DNA of 64,000 bases from Vibrio hannami. Lineage in GTDB: Bacteria > Pseudomonadota > Gammaproteobacteria > Enterobacterales > Vibrionaceae. The translations under genes and the position numbers were made by a program. The stretch is from the NCBI RefSeq assembly GCF_029589055.1, contig NZ_JARQZP010000007.1, positions 2,108,001 to 2,172,000 of the forward strand. The letters are read 5' to 3'. Position 1 is the first letter of the stretch. Every line of letters starts with the position of its first letter. The notes below the pieces were generated by a model, which was not told the DNA's origin, made no database searches, and worked only from the letters and a program-made list of their open reading frames with translations. Positions 63,121 through 64,000 of the stretch are shown here, piece after piece.

Positions 63121-63122
63121 GA

Positions 63123-63641
63123 TTAGTCTACTTTTAGCTCTTGCAGCATAGACTCTGGTAGAGCCAGTTCATCATTCTTATTAAGAGATACGCCTGCATC
63201 AAGGATACCCTGTGCAATCGCTTTAGCATCTTCCAGAGAGTGCATTTCGTAAGTACCACACTGGTATTCGTTCAGCTCAGGAATCTTATTCTGGTCTTCT
63301 ACCTTAAGAACATCTTCCATTGCAGCTACCCATGCATCAGCAACTTTCTGCTCAGATGGTGTTCCAATTAGGCTCATGTAAAAACCAGTACGACAGCCCA
63401 TTGGTGATATATCGATAATCTCTACATCACTGCCATTCAGGTGTGCACGCATAAAACCTGCATATAGGTGTTCCAGAGTGTGAATACCACGCTCAGAAAG
63501 AATATCTTTGTTTGGAGCACAGAAACGTAGGTCAAATACAGTAATCGTATCACCCTTCGGAGTCTGCATTGTTTTTGCTACTCGTACCGCTGGAGCATTC
63601 ATGCGTGTATGGTCAACGGTAAAACTATCTAGTAATGGCAT
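63123..63641 (-). CDS. luxS: S-ribosylhomocysteine lyase LuxS
   Basis: LuxS makes homocysteine and DPD, the precursor of the AI-2 autoinducer used in Vibrio quorum sensing. The 172-residue protein has the metal ligands H54 and H58 (GIHTLEHLY) and C128 (YQCGTYEM), with C83 in MGCRTGFY. MtnN, encoded at 32759, supplies its substrate. Its stop lies beside the REP repeats and gshA is directly upstream. Confidence 0.98.
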   Translation of the reverse strand: MPLLDSFTVDHTRMNAPAVRVAKTMQTPKGDTITVFDLRFCAPNKDILSERGIHTLEHLYAGFMRAHLNGSDVEIIDISPMGCRTGFYMSLIGTPSEQKVADAWVAAMEDVLKVEDQNKIPELNEYQCGTYEMHSLEDAKAIAQGILDAGVSLNKNDELALPESMLQELKVD

Positions 63642-63687
63642 TGCCTTTCTCCACCTTTTTAATTCAGGTTATTTCAGTCAAACTTCG

Positions 63688-64000
63688 TTAATCGTTCAGA
63701 TACGAAAAATAATCAGCCAGATAATCATCAAAGCTAACCGTATCTGACTGCTCAATCTCTCTTTGAGCAGCTAGCGAGTTTTCTGCTTCTTCAAGCATCA
63801 TTGCTTCGGAGTATACATTATATTCCTGGGCTAAGTGAGCCTGTCGGTACTTATCACCTAGCTGGCTACCAAATTCACCAATGCCACCGCTTTCCTTTGT
63901 CTTATCTAAAAGCTGACCGGAAATAGTTAGCTCAGGATTATCAATCCAGGTCTGTAGTATTGAACAGGTATCCGCATATTTAGTACCACCAATCGCTTTA
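63688..64000 (-). CDS. gshA: Glutamate-cysteine ligase GshA, C-terminal fragment
   Basis: The last 103 codons are visible, ending with a TAA at 63688 and ASDYF-like end FDDYLADYFSYLND. The C-terminal blocks YSEAMMLEEAENSLAAQREI and EQSDTVSFDDY are as expected for Vibrio GshA, the first enzyme of glutathione synthesis. It begins outside the window and is transcribed toward luxS (46-bp gap), the usual gshA-luxS arrangement in Vibrio and E. coli. Confidence 0.85.
   Translation of the reverse strand, partial: KAIGGTKYADTCSILQTWIDNPELTISGQLLDKTKESGGIGEFGSQLGDKYRQAHLAQEYNVYSEAMMLEEAENSLAAQREIEQSDTVSFDDYLADYFSYLND

Overview
The window is chromosomal DNA from a gammaproteobacterium, most likely a Vibrio. 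Gene content, gene order (pilBCD-coaE-zapD, thrABC-grcA-nfo-ung, arcA-arcB, mutS/rpoS-nlpD-pcm-surE-truD-ispFD-ftsB, rplS-trmD-rimM-rpsP-ffh-ypjD-corB-luxS-gshA) and protein wording all fit Vibrionaceae. It is almost entirely core genome: no prophage, transposase gene, CRISPR array, rRNA or tRNA was seen. Layout: (1) 1-3890, type IV pilus genes pilB (5' end cut off), pilC and pilD, then coaE and zapD. (2) 3913-9985, mostly minus strand: yaaA, an alanine/Na+ symporter, a DUF3545 gene, a hemerythrin protein, ung, nfo, and the plus-strand glycyl-radical rescue gene grcA with two FNR boxes. (3) 10219-18108, the attenuated threonine operon thrL-thrA-thrB-thrC, a small outer-membrane-like protein, rraA, a DUF3293 gene and the FNR-linked arcA. 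(4) 18199-29921, arcB, a diguanylate cyclase, the radical-SAM gene yhcC, a long structured leader and gltBD. (5) 30119-35947, a CBS/nucleotidyltransferase protein with a DnaQ-like exonuclease, then mtnN-cbiB-btuF and a TRIC-type membrane protein. (6) 35999-45177, pncC, mutS and the rpoS-nlpD-pcm-surE-truD-ispF-ispD-ftsB cluster. (7) 45381-52386, lysS-prfB-recJ-dsbC-xerD and divergent fldB. (8) 52438-56301, brnQ, trmN, srmB and a displaced yacG. (9) 56302-64000, a nest of dispersed repeats, then the rplS-to-gshA block. Functional themes are redox and oxygen sensing (ArcA/ArcB, GrcA, FNR sites), DNA repair and recombination (Ung, Nfo, MutS, RecJ, XerD), translation and secretion (PrfB, LysS, S16, L19, RimM, TrmD, Ffh), amino-acid synthesis (ThrABC, GltBD), and cobalamin and autoinducer metabolism (MtnN, CbiB, BtuF, LuxS). 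The most notable observations are: five genes (pilC, cbiB, recJ, brnQ, srmB tail) that each look one base short at or beside a mononucleotide run, which points to consensus error more than to five real mutations; a perfect A7 slippery heptamer in cbiB; paired FNR boxes 53 bp apart upstream of grcA; an ArcB that keeps only one of the two redox cysteines known from E. coli; two unannotated-looking small membrane ORFs; a symmetrical leader with two DnaA boxes upstream of gltB; and composite REP/MITE-like repeats clustered in the 45-63 kb part, two of them where gene order departs from that expected. No clear new defence or mobile system was found.
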